A stretch of 20,989 nt of DNA from Synechococcales cyanobacterium 340R_concoct_173_sub. Its GTDB lineage: Bacteria > Cyanobacteriota > Cyanobacteriia > Leptolyngbyales > Leptolyngbyaceae. Of the stretch, positions 1-7,178 are shown piece after piece. Made by a program: the position numbers and the translations under genes. Numbering within the stretch: position 1 is the stretch's first letter; every line of letters starts with the position of its first letter. The notes beneath the pieces are model-generated. The model ran no database searches, was not told the origin of the DNA, and saw only the letters and a program-made list of their open reading frames with translations. The stretch is from assembly GCA_025354065.1 (NCBI GenBank), contig JANXNM010000772.1, forward strand, positions 1-20,989, written 5' to 3'.

Positions 1-467
1 AGATTTTCATGGTGCTTAAGGACAGATTCTAGGAACAGTTGCCAAATATCATTTGGGACCCAAACGGCATCGATCGAAGCTTGAGCAATATCATGGGGAA
101 CCTTCTCATAGATGCGTCGCCATAAATAAACAAACACAGAAACGCGCATATTTTTGGCACAATGAATGAAGCACTTTTGAGTTTGACGACGTTTCATCAC
201 CTGAACAAATAATTCAAAGTCCATCATCGTGGGCTTTTCCCAAACAACTGGAATATGGATATATTCTAGCCAAGCTGACTTTGCGATCGAATTTTCATCA
301 TGTAGGGCATCAGTTGAGCTACTCAGCCCAAGATTAATCACAACAGAATACCCGGCTGCTTTGATTAGTCCAAATTGAAATGGATTGGGTTGTCCAGCGG
401 TGGCCAGACGATCGTCAATAGCAACGAAATTTTGAATGGTAGAAAGACGATCGTTCATGAGGTCCAT
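1..467 (-). CDS. Protein tyrosine phosphatase-like protein, 3' end cut by window start
   Basis: An open frame on the minus strand runs from an ATG at 467 (a second in-frame ATG lies at 458) off the left edge of the window; about 155 residues are visible. It begins MDLMNDRLSTIQNFVAIDDR and continues with LATAGQPNPFQ, a pattern I associate with the bacterial dual-specificity/DUF442-like phosphatase fold. The candidate P-loop reads FIHCAKNMRVSVF, placing Cys and Arg four residues apart (C-x4-R) instead of the classical C-x5-R. It follows mtnB by only about 30 bases on the same strand, so it is probably the last or a later gene of the salvage operon. An in-frame GTG at 500, overlapping the mtnB stop, is an alternative start, but the ATG fits the family better. 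The substrate is unknown; a sugar-phosphate or protein phosphatase role is possible but unproven. Confidence 0.7.
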   Translation of the reverse strand, partial: MDLMNDRLSTIQNFVAIDDRLATAGQPNPFQFGLIKAAGYSVVINLGLSSSTDALHDENSIAKSAWLEYIHIPVVWEKPTMMDFELFVQVMKRRQTQKCFIHCAKNMRVSVFVYLWRRIYEKVPHDIAQASIDAVWVPNDIWQLFLESVLKHHEN

Positions 468-499
468 AAGATGACTGAACAGTTTAACGGCGCTAAGCA

Positions 500-1120
500 C
501 TAACCCACCGTCTGACGGGCAAGAACCATATAGCGGAAAATATATTCTACAAGCTCAACAGTATTGCGGGCTTGCTCTGTAGATTGTCCCCAAACCGTTA
601 CACCGTGGTTACGAATGAGCAGGGCTGGAATTTTTGGTTCGCTTTCAGAGTAATAATTTTTTATATTCTGGGCGATCGTTGGAACATTCAAATGATTCTC
701 GAACAGAGGCATCATACAAGTTGGGTTTTCTTCCCAAATTCCTAGCCCCTTAACCATTTCTAAGGGCGGCAATGCAATGCTATCTTGCTGGGTGAAATTC
801 GAGACTAGATTGGCTTCAATTGAATGCACATGATAGCAAGCTTGAATGTCTGGAAATAAGGAATAAATGGCTTGATGAATGGAAGTCTCGGCGGACGGTT
901 TGTCGCCTTTGCGAGCGGGTTCCCAAGTCCCATCGAGATTCATATCAATAAAATCTAGCGGGGTGAGAGTGCCTTTGGATTTGCCACTTGCTGTGATCCA
1001 GTATCGATCGGTGCTAGTACGAGCCGAGAGATTACCACCCGTTCCCCACATCCAGCCCCGATCGTGAAAGTAATTAGCCGCTGAGCAGAGTTCTTCTCGG
1101 AGCGTTAGAATATTGGTCAT
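500..1120 (-). CDS. mtnB: Methylthioribulose-1-phosphate dehydratase MtnB
   Basis: A 206-residue class II aldolase/adducin-fold protein of normal length. It should dehydrate 5-methylthioribulose-1-phosphate to the diketo compound used by MtnW in the cytoplasmic methionine-salvage pathway. Visible signatures are GTGGNLSAR (residues 26-34), the substrate-loop TASGKSKG (43-50), an acidic catalytic candidate Glu78 in KPSAETSIH, and zinc ligands His97 and His99 (YHVHS) plus His172 (RNHG). The start at 1120 is preceded by GGAG eight bases upstream and lies four bases after the mtnX stop, so translation of the two genes is probably coupled. L-fuculose-phosphate aldolase is the closest alternative for this fold, but the residue pattern and the salvage neighbours make MtnB much more likely. 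Confidence 0.93.
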   Translation of the reverse strand: MTNILTLREELCSAANYFHDRGWMWGTGGNLSARTSTDRYWITASGKSKGTLTPLDFIDMNLDGTWEPARKGDKPSAETSIHQAIYSLFPDIQACYHVHSIEANLVSNFTQQDSIALPPLEMVKGLGIWEENPTCMMPLFENHLNVPTIAQNIKNYYSESEPKIPALLIRNHGVTVWGQSTEQARNTVELVEYIFRYMVLARQTVG

Positions 1121-1124
1121 AATG

Positions 1125-1757
1125 TTAGCTCCAGTGTTGAATTAAGTAATCACGAATATCAAAGAAATCATTCCAGGCAATGTATGCTTTTCCCTGTTGA
1201 TCGAGATATTTTGCAAGCCGATCGCGGGCAAATACTAAATCAGCCGCCATCGCCATATTAAAATCCGTAATCGAGTCCCCAATGGCAATTGATTCACTAA
1301 AATCATACTTCGCCATCACATCGACTTTCGCCATCAATTCAGTTTCACCCACGTAAGCGGGAATGACTTTGAACCGATCGCCTGATCCATCGAGATCGAC
1401 CGCGTGCAACCCAAGCAGGCGTGGTTTCAAATCGGCTAGGACAGTTTCAACCATGAGCCGAATTCCGCCAGAAATAACGACACAGGGAACATTTCGAGCT
1501 TTGAGGAAATCGAGAAATTCTGGAAAACCCGATCGGATTGGATGAGGTTTTGAGAATTTGATCATATTCAGATATTCACTAGACGGAATACTTTCCAATA
1601 AACGCGTCACGCCTTCACGCAACGTTAGAGTTTGAGCATACATTTGCCCCATGAGTTCATCGGCTTGGTCGGGTGCAAATTCACGCAGCAATTCAACAAA
1701 GGTATCTTTGAGAGTAATAGTTCCATCGAAGTCGGAGAATACGATCGAGTTTGGCAT
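1125..1757 (-). CDS. mtnX: 2-hydroxy-3-keto-5-methylthiopentenyl-1-phosphate phosphatase MtnX
   Basis: A 210-residue HAD-superfamily phosphatase. It shows motif I as SDFDGTIT (nucleophile Asp9, general acid Asp11), motif II as VISGG (94-98) and motif IV as GDSITD (160-165), with Lys144 or Lys150 as the motif III lysine. In the Bacillus-type pathway MtnX removes phosphate from the enol product of MtnW and hands the acireductone to MtnD. Both partner genes lie directly upstream on the same strand, which decides the assignment among HAD enzymes (phosphoserine phosphatase SerB is the nearest alternative). No clear Shine-Dalgarno sequence precedes the ATG. Instead a tandem 11-bp repeat ending in CTAACATT abuts the start codon. 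The gene is separated from mtnW by 133 bp, the only sizeable gap in the salvage operon. Confidence 0.9.
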   Translation of the reverse strand: MPNSIVFSDFDGTITLKDTFVELLREFAPDQADELMGQMYAQTLTLREGVTRLLESIPSSEYLNMIKFSKPHPIRSGFPEFLDFLKARNVPCVVISGGIRLMVETVLADLKPRLLGLHAVDLDGSGDRFKVIPAYVGETELMAKVDVMAKYDFSESIAIGDSITDFNMAMAADLVFARDRLAKYLDQQGKAYIAWNDFFDIRDYLIQHWS

Positions 1758-1790
1758 AATGTTAGAAGAATGTTAGAAGAATGTTGATGA
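1758..1790 (-). repeat. Tandem 11-bp repeat in the mtnX leader
   Basis: On the plus strand AATGTTAGAAG occurs at 1758-1768 and again at 1769-1779, followed by a degenerate third copy AATGTTGATGA at 1780-1790. Read on the coding strand it places CTAACATT directly against the mtnX ATG. The same CTAACATTATG arrangement is present at the start of mtnB (1118-1128), although there it follows a GGAG ribosome-binding site. Confidence 0.8.
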
Positions 1791-1820
1791 ATAAAAAGGA
1801 GAATCAAAATTAAACTCATA

Positions 1821-1857
1821 GTTCCCCTTTTCAACGGGGATTTAGGGGGATCGGTCT
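1821..1857. repeat. Cyanobacterial dispersed intergenic repeat remnant (C-run/G-run hairpin)
   Basis: The plus strand holds TCCCC at 1823-1827 and GGGGA at 1836-1840 with an eight-base loop, followed by TTTAGGGGGATCGG. From memory this matches a family of G-run intergenic repeats scattered through many cyanobacterial genomes (GATCCCCCTAAATCCCC on the other strand). It sits between mtnW and mtnX, inside an operon, where it could act as a transcript stem-loop. Only one copy is visible here, so membership of the family is recognised by pattern rather than shown. Confidence 0.5.
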
Positions 1858-1890
1858 TTCAATGCCAACGCAAAGATTTTTAAACGCCCT

Positions 1891-3054
1891 CTAAGCCATC
1901 CATTTTTGCAACGCAATCTTTAATGCAGAATCAGGAACCTCTTCAATACTAAACGACAGATTTTTATTCACTCGTTCTAATGCTTCAAAGAAGGCTACAA
2001 CGCCAGATGCCGGACCACTAGGATGATCCATAATTCCTGTGCCTGCATTGAGAATGACATCATTACCATAGTCATCGATCGCCCGTGGCACCACACCAGG
2101 ATGAATGCCTGCGGACGGTACGGGGAAGACATTACGCGATCGCAGTGCATCTCGAATATTCATTTCTTCAGATTTCTCAAAAGGCAAACTACCATAGTGA
2201 GCTGGATACAACACCGCATCAGCACCCGCATGGGCTGCAAGCGTTCCTAAAATCGTGGAATAGTTAAACCCGTGGTCCGGCGCACCACACATAGCTCCGG
2301 CTAAGGCTGGATGCATAAAAATTGGCACATTAACGTCAGGATCTTGCGCTAGGGATTCTAATACTGACCAACCATAAGTCAATGTATTGAATAACAAGGC
2401 ATTCGCACCATTTGCAACTAATCGTTTGGCGTTGTCGAGAATTTCGTGAGCACGGCCTGTGACATTAATGGCATACAGAAGTTCTTTACCTGTGGTTTCT
2501 TTAGTTTCTAAAATGACCTTGCGACAAGCTTTAAGCCGATCGATCGTTGGTGCAATTTCTAAATTACCAAGAATTTCATCATCTTTAATAATATCCAATC
2601 CAGCCGCCGCCACCTCCCGTAGAATTCCAGCATGATCGTCAGCCGTCAAGCCCAGCGCAGGTTTGAATATAGCCATCACGAGGGGCCGATCCTGTACATT
2701 TAGCCTATTACGAATACCGGACAACCCCACAGTAGGCATTTGTCCATAATTTTCAGGCAATCGAATAGCCGTAACTTTAGCAGCGCCCGCCATGGAAAAC
2801 TTACCAAAGATCATAGTCAACAAACTACCAATATCACTTTCAGTATTTGCAACAGGAAACTCAATCGTGGCAATACTATGACCGCTATCGTGAACAACAA
2901 TGCTAATCACTTGGGCGAGATAACGCTGGAAAAAATCTTCGCGGTGAGAAAAACGATCGTCCCAACTGCCAACCGTTTGCCCGATCGCAATTACCTTAGC
3001 TTGCTTTTCAGCATTAATGCCGGGAGGAAAACGATAATCAACTTGAATGGTCAT
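1891..3054 (-). CDS. mtnW: RuBisCO-like protein, 2,3-diketo-5-methylthiopentyl-1-phosphate enolase MtnW
   Basis: A 387-residue form IV RuBisCO homologue (RuBisCO-like protein). It keeps the RuBisCO-fold motifs KPALGL (Lys131), the carbamylation/magnesium site IIKDDE (Lys157, Asp158-Asp159, Glu160), HPALAG (His248), GIHPG (316-320) and the phosphate-binding segment NAGTGIMDHPSG (336-347). Where true RuBisCO has the mobile loop 6 lysine this protein has YPAHYGSLPFEKSEE (283-297), so it should not fix CO2. The segment IAIGQTVGSW near residue 30 resembles the Bacillus YkrW type, whose reaction is enolisation of the MtnB product. Neighbouring mtnB, mtnX and mtnD support that role. The start is placed at 3054 (MTIQVDYRF), four bases after the mtnD stop. 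The open frame continues upstream to 3120, but that extension overlaps mtnD and is unlike the family N-terminus. Confidence 0.92.
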   Translation of the reverse strand: MTIQVDYRFPPGINAEKQAKVIAIGQTVGSWDDRFSHREDFFQRYLAQVISIVVHDSGHSIATIEFPVANTESDIGSLLTMIFGKFSMAGAAKVTAIRLPENYGQMPTVGLSGIRNRLNVQDRPLVMAIFKPALGLTADDHAGILREVAAAGLDIIKDDEILGNLEIAPTIDRLKACRKVILETKETTGKELLYAINVTGRAHEILDNAKRLVANGANALLFNTLTYGWSVLESLAQDPDVNVPIFMHPALAGAMCGAPDHGFNYSTILGTLAAHAGADAVLYPAHYGSLPFEKSEEMNIRDALRSRNVFPVPSAGIHPGVVPRAIDDYGNDVILNAGTGIMDHPSGPASGVVAFFEALERVNKNLSFSIEEVPDSALKIALQKWMA

Positions 3055-3058
3055 AGCG

Positions 3059-3601
3059 TTATGCACAAAATTTAATAGCGGTAGTTGTATACTCTGGAGT
3101 CCAGCCACTGGTGCCCACAAAGTATCTCACAGCTTTTACACGAGAACGTTCAGTCAGATAAAACCAATGCTCAGTCCCGGCTGGAACATTGATATATTCA
3201 GAAGCTTGCACTGTTAATTCGACTTGTGAACCATCTGGTCTGACAAAGCCAAAGATGCCCTCTCCGTCGATGATATAACGTACTTCATCATCAGCATGAG
3301 TATGCACATTGTTGAATTTAGAAAGTAACCCATCAAGATTAGGGACATCAGGATGGAGAACAATTAAATCTCGTGAGGTATACCCAAGATTTGTTTTGAG
3401 GGATTCAAAGTAGTGATCTAAACTCACCAATACTTGTTCTTTTTCAGCATCATTCAGAGCCTGACTTTGAAGTAACTGTTGCAGTTCAGAATTGTCACCC
3501 GTAGTCCAATAACTAAGGCCAATATTCAACGGTGCAAGTTCCGCTGCGATCGTCTCTAAATCTGTCAAACTCCGCCCATCTTCCATCCGTAAAATTGCCA
3601 T
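3059..3601 (-). CDS. mtnD: Acireductone dioxygenase MtnD (cupin)
   Basis: A 180-residue cupin metalloenzyme of normal family length. It oxidises the acireductone made by MtnW and MtnX to 2-keto-4-methylthiobutyrate and formate, or by off-pathway chemistry with other metals to methylthiopropionate and CO. The metal site is plain: His100 and His102 in VHTHADDE, Glu106, and His145 in GTEHWFY. It is the first gene of the salvage operon. Its ATG has a strong ribosome-binding site, AGGAGT on the coding strand at 3608-3613, six bases upstream, and a TATAAT box lies about 45 bases upstream. Fe or Ni preference cannot be read from sequence. Confidence 0.95.
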   Translation of the reverse strand: MAILRMEDGRSLTDLETIAAELAPLNIGLSYWTTGDNSELQQLLQSQALNDAEKEQVLVSLDHYFESLKTNLGYTSRDLIVLHPDVPNLDGLLSKFNNVHTHADDEVRYIIDGEGIFGFVRPDGSQVELTVQASEYINVPAGTEHWFYLTERSRVKAVRYFVGTSGWTPEYTTTAIKFCA

Positions 3602-3645
3602 CTCACTACTCCTAAACTCTCTAGTTCATGCCTTTCAGACAAAAC

Positions 3646-3651
3646 ATTATA
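3646..3651 (-). promoter_or_regulatory. Candidate -10 box of the mtnD-mtnB operon
   Basis: The coding strand reads TATAAT here, a perfect -10 consensus, about 44 bases before the mtnD start. I find no good -35 hexamer at 16-19 bases spacing, so this may be an activator-dependent promoter of the kind common in cyanobacteria. It faces away from the pot promoter, with only 46 bases between the two elements. Confidence 0.5.
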
Positions 3652-3697
3652 GAGAATTATCGGGAGTTATGAAGTGTCATTAATTCAATTTTTTGGG

Positions 3698-3727
3698 TTG
3701 CCCAGTTTTTTATCCAAGGCATATAAT
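3698..3727 (+). promoter_or_regulatory. Candidate promoter of the potADBC operon
   Basis: TTGCCC at 3698-3703 is followed after 18 bases by TATAAT at 3722-3727. Transcription from it would give a leader of about 140 bases before potA. The leader contains no recognisable riboswitch or obvious ORF. A weaker TACAAT lies nearer the gene, in GGGTACAATAGGGG. Confidence 0.5.
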
Positions 3728-3872
3728 AATAAACCTTTATCAGAACCTTAGCTAATTATTTGCGTCTCGAAGAATTTATACCACTAATCTGCTATCAATT
3801 TCACAACATTGGGTACAATAGGGGAGTGCTAAGCTTGCATGAAGCACATTATTTAGGCTTCACCCTGATTCT

Positions 3873-5018
3873 ATGGTCCATTCTTTCTCTCCTTCAGAGA
3901 CCGAATCAAACGGTCATCTGGACATCGAACTCCGTAAAGTTTCCAAGAGCTTTGACGGTGAAGTTGCTGTGGGCGGAGTTGACCTTGGAATTCGTCGAGG
4001 GGAGTTTTTTAGTATTTTGGGGCCGTCGGGTTGTGGAAAAACGACGCTGTTACGCTTGATTGCAGGGTTTGAGACCCCTACATCTGGAGAGTTATTAATC
4101 CGTAAGGTGTCGATGCTGGGGGTTCCGCCCTATCGTCGCCCGGTGAATACGGTGTTCCAGAGTTATGCGTTATTTAGTCATTTGACGGTAGAAAATAATA
4201 TTGCCTTTGGGCTGAAGATCAAAAAAATAGGCCGCAGTGAGATTCAAAATAGGGTGATGGATGCGCTACGTTTGGTGAAGCTCGAAGCACTTGCTAAACG
4301 GTTTCCAGAGCAGCTTTCTGGAGGACAACAGCAGCGAGTTGCCTTGGCACGGGCGTTGGTAAATCGTCCGATGGTGTTGTTATTGGATGAGCCACTGGGT
4401 GCACTGGATCTCAAGCTGCGTAAGGAAATGCAGCTCGAATTGAAGCGTCTACATCAGCAACTAGACATTACCTTTGTTATGGTGACGCACGATCAAGAAG
4501 AAGCCTTGACCATGAGCGATCGGATTGCGGTTATGAATGGGGGGAAAGTGGAACAAATTGGAACACCTAGTCAAATTTACGATCGTCCCCAAAGTCAATT
4601 TGTGGCCGAGTTCATTGGAGATACGAATATCATTGTAGGCAAAATTGAAGGCTCCCATCCGTCAATGTTGTGGGTGAAATGTGATGAGGGGGAGTTATTT
4701 CAAGTCCAACCGATTTCGAATGGAAGTAAGCTCTTGACCTCGGGCCGAGTGGCCATTAATTTGCGGCCTGAAAAGGTTCAACTATTACGATCGGACCCGC
4801 GTGCTAATGGGATGGATTTGGATGGGAAGAATTGTTTTGAAGGGTCGTTGGTAAGCACATTGTATTTAGGAACTCATGTGAATTGTGTGATTCGATTACG
4901 ATCGGGACGGACATTGTTAGTCCGGCAACCGTCGCCGGAAGCCGTTTCTAAAATTGCAGGTCCGGTTTACGTCGTGTGGAGTCCGCACGATTGTTTGGCA
5001 TTGCCAGTTCCAAACTGA
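3873..5018 (+). CDS. potA: Spermidine/putrescine ABC transporter ATP-binding protein PotA
   Basis: A 381-residue ABC ATPase that would power import by the two membrane proteins encoded downstream. Motifs in order are Walker [10 protein letters not shown] (50-58), Q-loop Gln96, the signature LSGGQQQ (148-154), Walker B VLLLDEP (168-174), the D-loop GALD and H-loop His206 (MVTHDQEEA). A C-terminal TOBE-like region of about 100 residues follows, as in PotA and other CUT1/MOI-type importers. Segments such as [11 protein letters not shown] are typical of the PotA group. The first of four genes on this strand, it ends 58 bases before potD. Fe(III) or 2-aminoethylphosphonate transporter ATPases share this architecture; the PotD, PotB and PotC neighbours favour polyamines. 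Confidence 0.88.
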   Translation: MVHSFSPSETESNGHLDIELRKVSKSFDGEVAVGGVDLGIRRGEFFSILGPSGCGKTTLLRLIAGFETPTSGELLIRKVSMLGVPPYRRPVNTVFQSYALFSHLTVENNIAFGLKIKKIGRSEIQNRVMDALRLVKLEALAKRFPEQLSGGQQQRVALARALVNRPMVLLLDEPLGALDLKLRKEMQLELKRLHQQLDITFVMVTHDQEEALTMSDRIAVMNGGKVEQIGTPSQIYDRPQSQFVAEFIGDTNIIVGKIEGSHPSMLWVKCDEGELFQVQPISNGSKLLTSGRVAINLRPEKVQLLRSDPRANGMDLDGKNCFEGSLVSTLYLGTHVNCVIRLRSGRTLLVRQPSPEAVSKIAGPVYVVWSPHDCLALPVPN

Positions 5019-5076
5019 CGATGTTTGTCATTTTATCTTTTGTTTGTTTAGTCTTTTGTTTTGTTGGTTTCTAGCG

Positions 5077-6204
5077 ATGGATTCTGAACTATTTTCACCT
5101 AACCCTCGATCGCGCCGTCAATTGCTTAAGATGGCGACATCTGGTGCATTTGGATTGGGGTTATCTCAAATTTTGTCGGGGTGTGGCTGGCGGTTGGGGA
5201 ATGTTCGATCAGGTCAGAGCAACACTAGTTCGCCGAATGAATTGTTTTTGTATACTTGGGCACAATATGTTGATGACGAATTGTTTAAAGATTTTCGTGA
5301 TGTGACGGGTCTGCGGACCATTCGTGAATTGTTTGACTCGAATGAAAAAATGATGGCGGCATTGCAAGCGGGGAAGGGGCAAGCTTTTAGTGTTCTATAT
5401 CCCAGCGAATACTTTATCCCAAAACTTATAAAAGCAGATTTGTTGGCTGAATTGGATCACGATCGGGTTCAAGGGCTTGATAATTTGATGCCACAATTTC
5501 GTCGATCGACGGCAGATTTAGATAATCATTATGGGGTTCCTTTTGCTTGGGGAACAACAGGATTGATTTACAATCGAGAAAAAATTCCAGAAGGCATTGA
5601 AGATTGGGACTATCTTTGGAAAAATAAGCAGAAGCTGACTCGAAAAATGACCCTACTTGATGATTCTCGTGAAGTGTTGGGATGTGCATTGAAGTCATTG
5701 AACTATAGTGTTAATGAAACAAATCCCGATCGGATTAAGAAAGCCTATGAAAAATTGAGCATTCTCAAGCCTCATATTGCAAGTTTTACAACCGATGGTT
5801 GGCGTACTCAGCTTGCGGCGGGAGATCTGTGGATAGCGATGGGATATTCGTCAGATGCGATCGGGCTTTTAAAAGAGAACCCTAAGTTGCGCTATGTAGT
5901 GCCAAAACCAGGAGCCTCGCGCTGGAGTGATTGGATGGTCATTCCTAAATCGGCTCCTAATCCGAATGCAGCCTATCAATGGATCAATTATCTTTTGAAA
6001 CCGAATGTAGCAGCGAATGTGGCTCAGCGATTGGCCGTAACAACGCCTAATGCCAATGCGATTCCATTGTTAACTCAAGAACTACAGCGCAATAGGGTTA
6101 GCTATCCGACAGCAGATGTGATGGCGCGATGTGAAAGCATGACGGCACTAACCGATGAGGCCGAGAAACTTTATGATAAATATTGGACGCAGCTTACGAG
6201 TTGA
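5077..6204 (+). CDS. potD: Polyamine-binding periplasmic protein PotD-like, Tat lipoprotein
   Basis: A 375-residue extracellular solute-binding protein that would deliver polyamines to PotBC. The start is set at 5077 (MDSELFSPNPRSRRQLLK). The open frame continues upstream to 4954, but that stretch overlaps the potA end and would add residues ahead of the signal peptide. The N-terminus carries a twin-arginine motif SRRQLLK (Arg13, Arg14), a hydrophobic stretch, then a lipobox LSGC with Cys36. This predicts Tat export followed by lipid anchoring. The mature part has YTWAQYVDDELF, LYPSEYF and LLDDSREVLG, in the positions where PotD/PotF proteins place their ligand-binding aromatic and acidic residues. 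Exact substrate (spermidine, putrescine or another cation) is not certain. An 11-bp direct repeat CGAGTTGATAG spans the stop codon. Confidence 0.87.
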   Translation: MDSELFSPNPRSRRQLLKMATSGAFGLGLSQILSGCGWRLGNVRSGQSNTSSPNELFLYTWAQYVDDELFKDFRDVTGLRTIRELFDSNEKMMAALQAGKGQAFSVLYPSEYFIPKLIKADLLAELDHDRVQGLDNLMPQFRRSTADLDNHYGVPFAWGTTGLIYNREKIPEGIEDWDYLWKNKQKLTRKMTLLDDSREVLGCALKSLNYSVNETNPDRIKKAYEKLSILKPHIASFTTDGWRTQLAAGDLWIAMGYSSDAIGLLKENPKLRYVVPKPGASRWSDWMVIPKSAPNPNAAYQWINYLLKPNVAANVAQRLAVTTPNANAIPLLTQELQRNRVSYPTADVMARCESMTALTDEAEKLYDKYWTQLTS

Positions 6205-6220
6205 TAGAGCGAGTTGATAG
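6197..6220 (+). repeat. Short direct repeat across the potD stop codon
   Basis: CGAGTTGATAG occurs at 6197-6207 and 6210-6220 (period 13). The first copy contains the potD TGA stop. It looks like a small local duplication; the coding frame has already ended, so it does not alter the protein. Confidence 0.75.
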
Positions 6221-6254
6221 GAATTGAACAATTATCATTTATCAATTTAGTATT

Positions 6255-7136
6255 ATGGCTTCTTCTCCCGTATCTAATTCATCCCAATCTTGGTCTCAGC
6301 GACTAGAACCGTTCTTCATGTTGGTTCCAGCGGGCTTGTGGTTATTTTTGCTATTGATATTACCGACGTTACTAATTTTTCAATTGAGCTTAGTGCCGGG
6401 AATTAGACCTGGAGATTTAGTCAATCCATCGAGTTTAGAAAACTATATTAAAATCTTTGAGCCGTCAGTATTGTGGGTGATTCTAAGATCCATCGGCCTT
6501 TCCATATTTACAACTTTATTCTGTTTGATTCTTGGATTTCCGGTAGCCTATTGGATTGCATTACTTGCCCCAAAACGTTGGCAAAACCTATTGTTACTAG
6601 CATTTGTTTTGCCACTATGGACTTCTTCACTGCTGCGGACCTATGCCTGGATTAGTATTCTACGACCGACAGGAGTATTGAATACAGTATTGACGACATT
6701 ACATTTACCAACACTAGATCTAATGAATCAACTTCCCGCTGTTTTAATTGGAATGACCTATAGTCTTTTGCCTTATATGGTATTGATTTTGTATTCATCC
6801 CTCGAAAAACTCGATCGTCGCCTCCTCGAAGCCGCTGCTGATTTGGGTGCCCCTCCTAAAGATGTTTTCATGAACGTTACGGTCCCGCAAGCATTACCTG
6901 GAATTGCCGCAGGAGTTCTGTTGGTATTTATTAATGCGATCGGAGACTTTATAAATCCCGAACTTTTAGGTGGCCCATCCAGTATGACAGCGGCTCGTTT
7001 GTTGTATAGCAAATTCCTGGGAGCCTCACCGGACTGGGGGATGGGCAGTGCCCTTAGTGCATTACTCATCATGCTAGTCACCTTAGCTATTGTCTGCCTA
7101 ATCAAATATGGCGACAAAAATGCTCGCAGTATCTAG
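6255..7136 (+). CDS. potB: Spermidine/putrescine ABC transporter permease PotB
   Basis: A 293-residue inner-membrane permease with about six hydrophobic segments, the first at roughly residues 20-45 (FFMLVPAGLWLFLLLILPTL). The cytoplasmic coupling loop carries the EAA-type motif EAAADLGAPPKDVF around residues 193-206, which contacts the ATPase PotA. It is encoded 50 bases after potD and 42 bases before potC on the same strand. Its position and length, and the paired permease that follows, match the PotB half of a PotABCD importer. No strong ribosome-binding site precedes the ATG. Confidence 0.88.
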   Translation: MASSPVSNSSQSWSQRLEPFFMLVPAGLWLFLLLILPTLLIFQLSLVPGIRPGDLVNPSSLENYIKIFEPSVLWVILRSIGLSIFTTLFCLILGFPVAYWIALLAPKRWQNLLLLAFVLPLWTSSLLRTYAWISILRPTGVLNTVLTTLHLPTLDLMNQLPAVLIGMTYSLLPYMVLILYSSLEKLDRRLLEAAADLGAPPKDVFMNVTVPQALPGIAAGVLLVFINAIGDFINPELLGGPSSMTAARLLYSKFLGASPDWGMGSALSALLIMLVTLAIVCLIKYGDKNARSI

Positions 7137-7178
7137 ACCATAAAAATCCCTAATCCAAACTTCCCAATCTAAAATCTG

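Noticed and set aside
3055..3120. Longer MtnW start at 3120
   Set aside because: It would overlap the mtnD coding end and add residues unlike RuBisCO-like protein N-termini; ATG 3054 is four bases after the mtnD stop.
3760..4059. A 99-residue frame upstream of and overlapping potA
   Set aside because: It overlaps the PotA start in another frame, has no ribosome-binding site and shows no family pattern; the leader is better explained as untranslated.
4954..5076. Longer PotD start at 4954
   Set aside because: It overlaps the end of potA and would bury the twin-arginine signal about 50 residues inside the protein.
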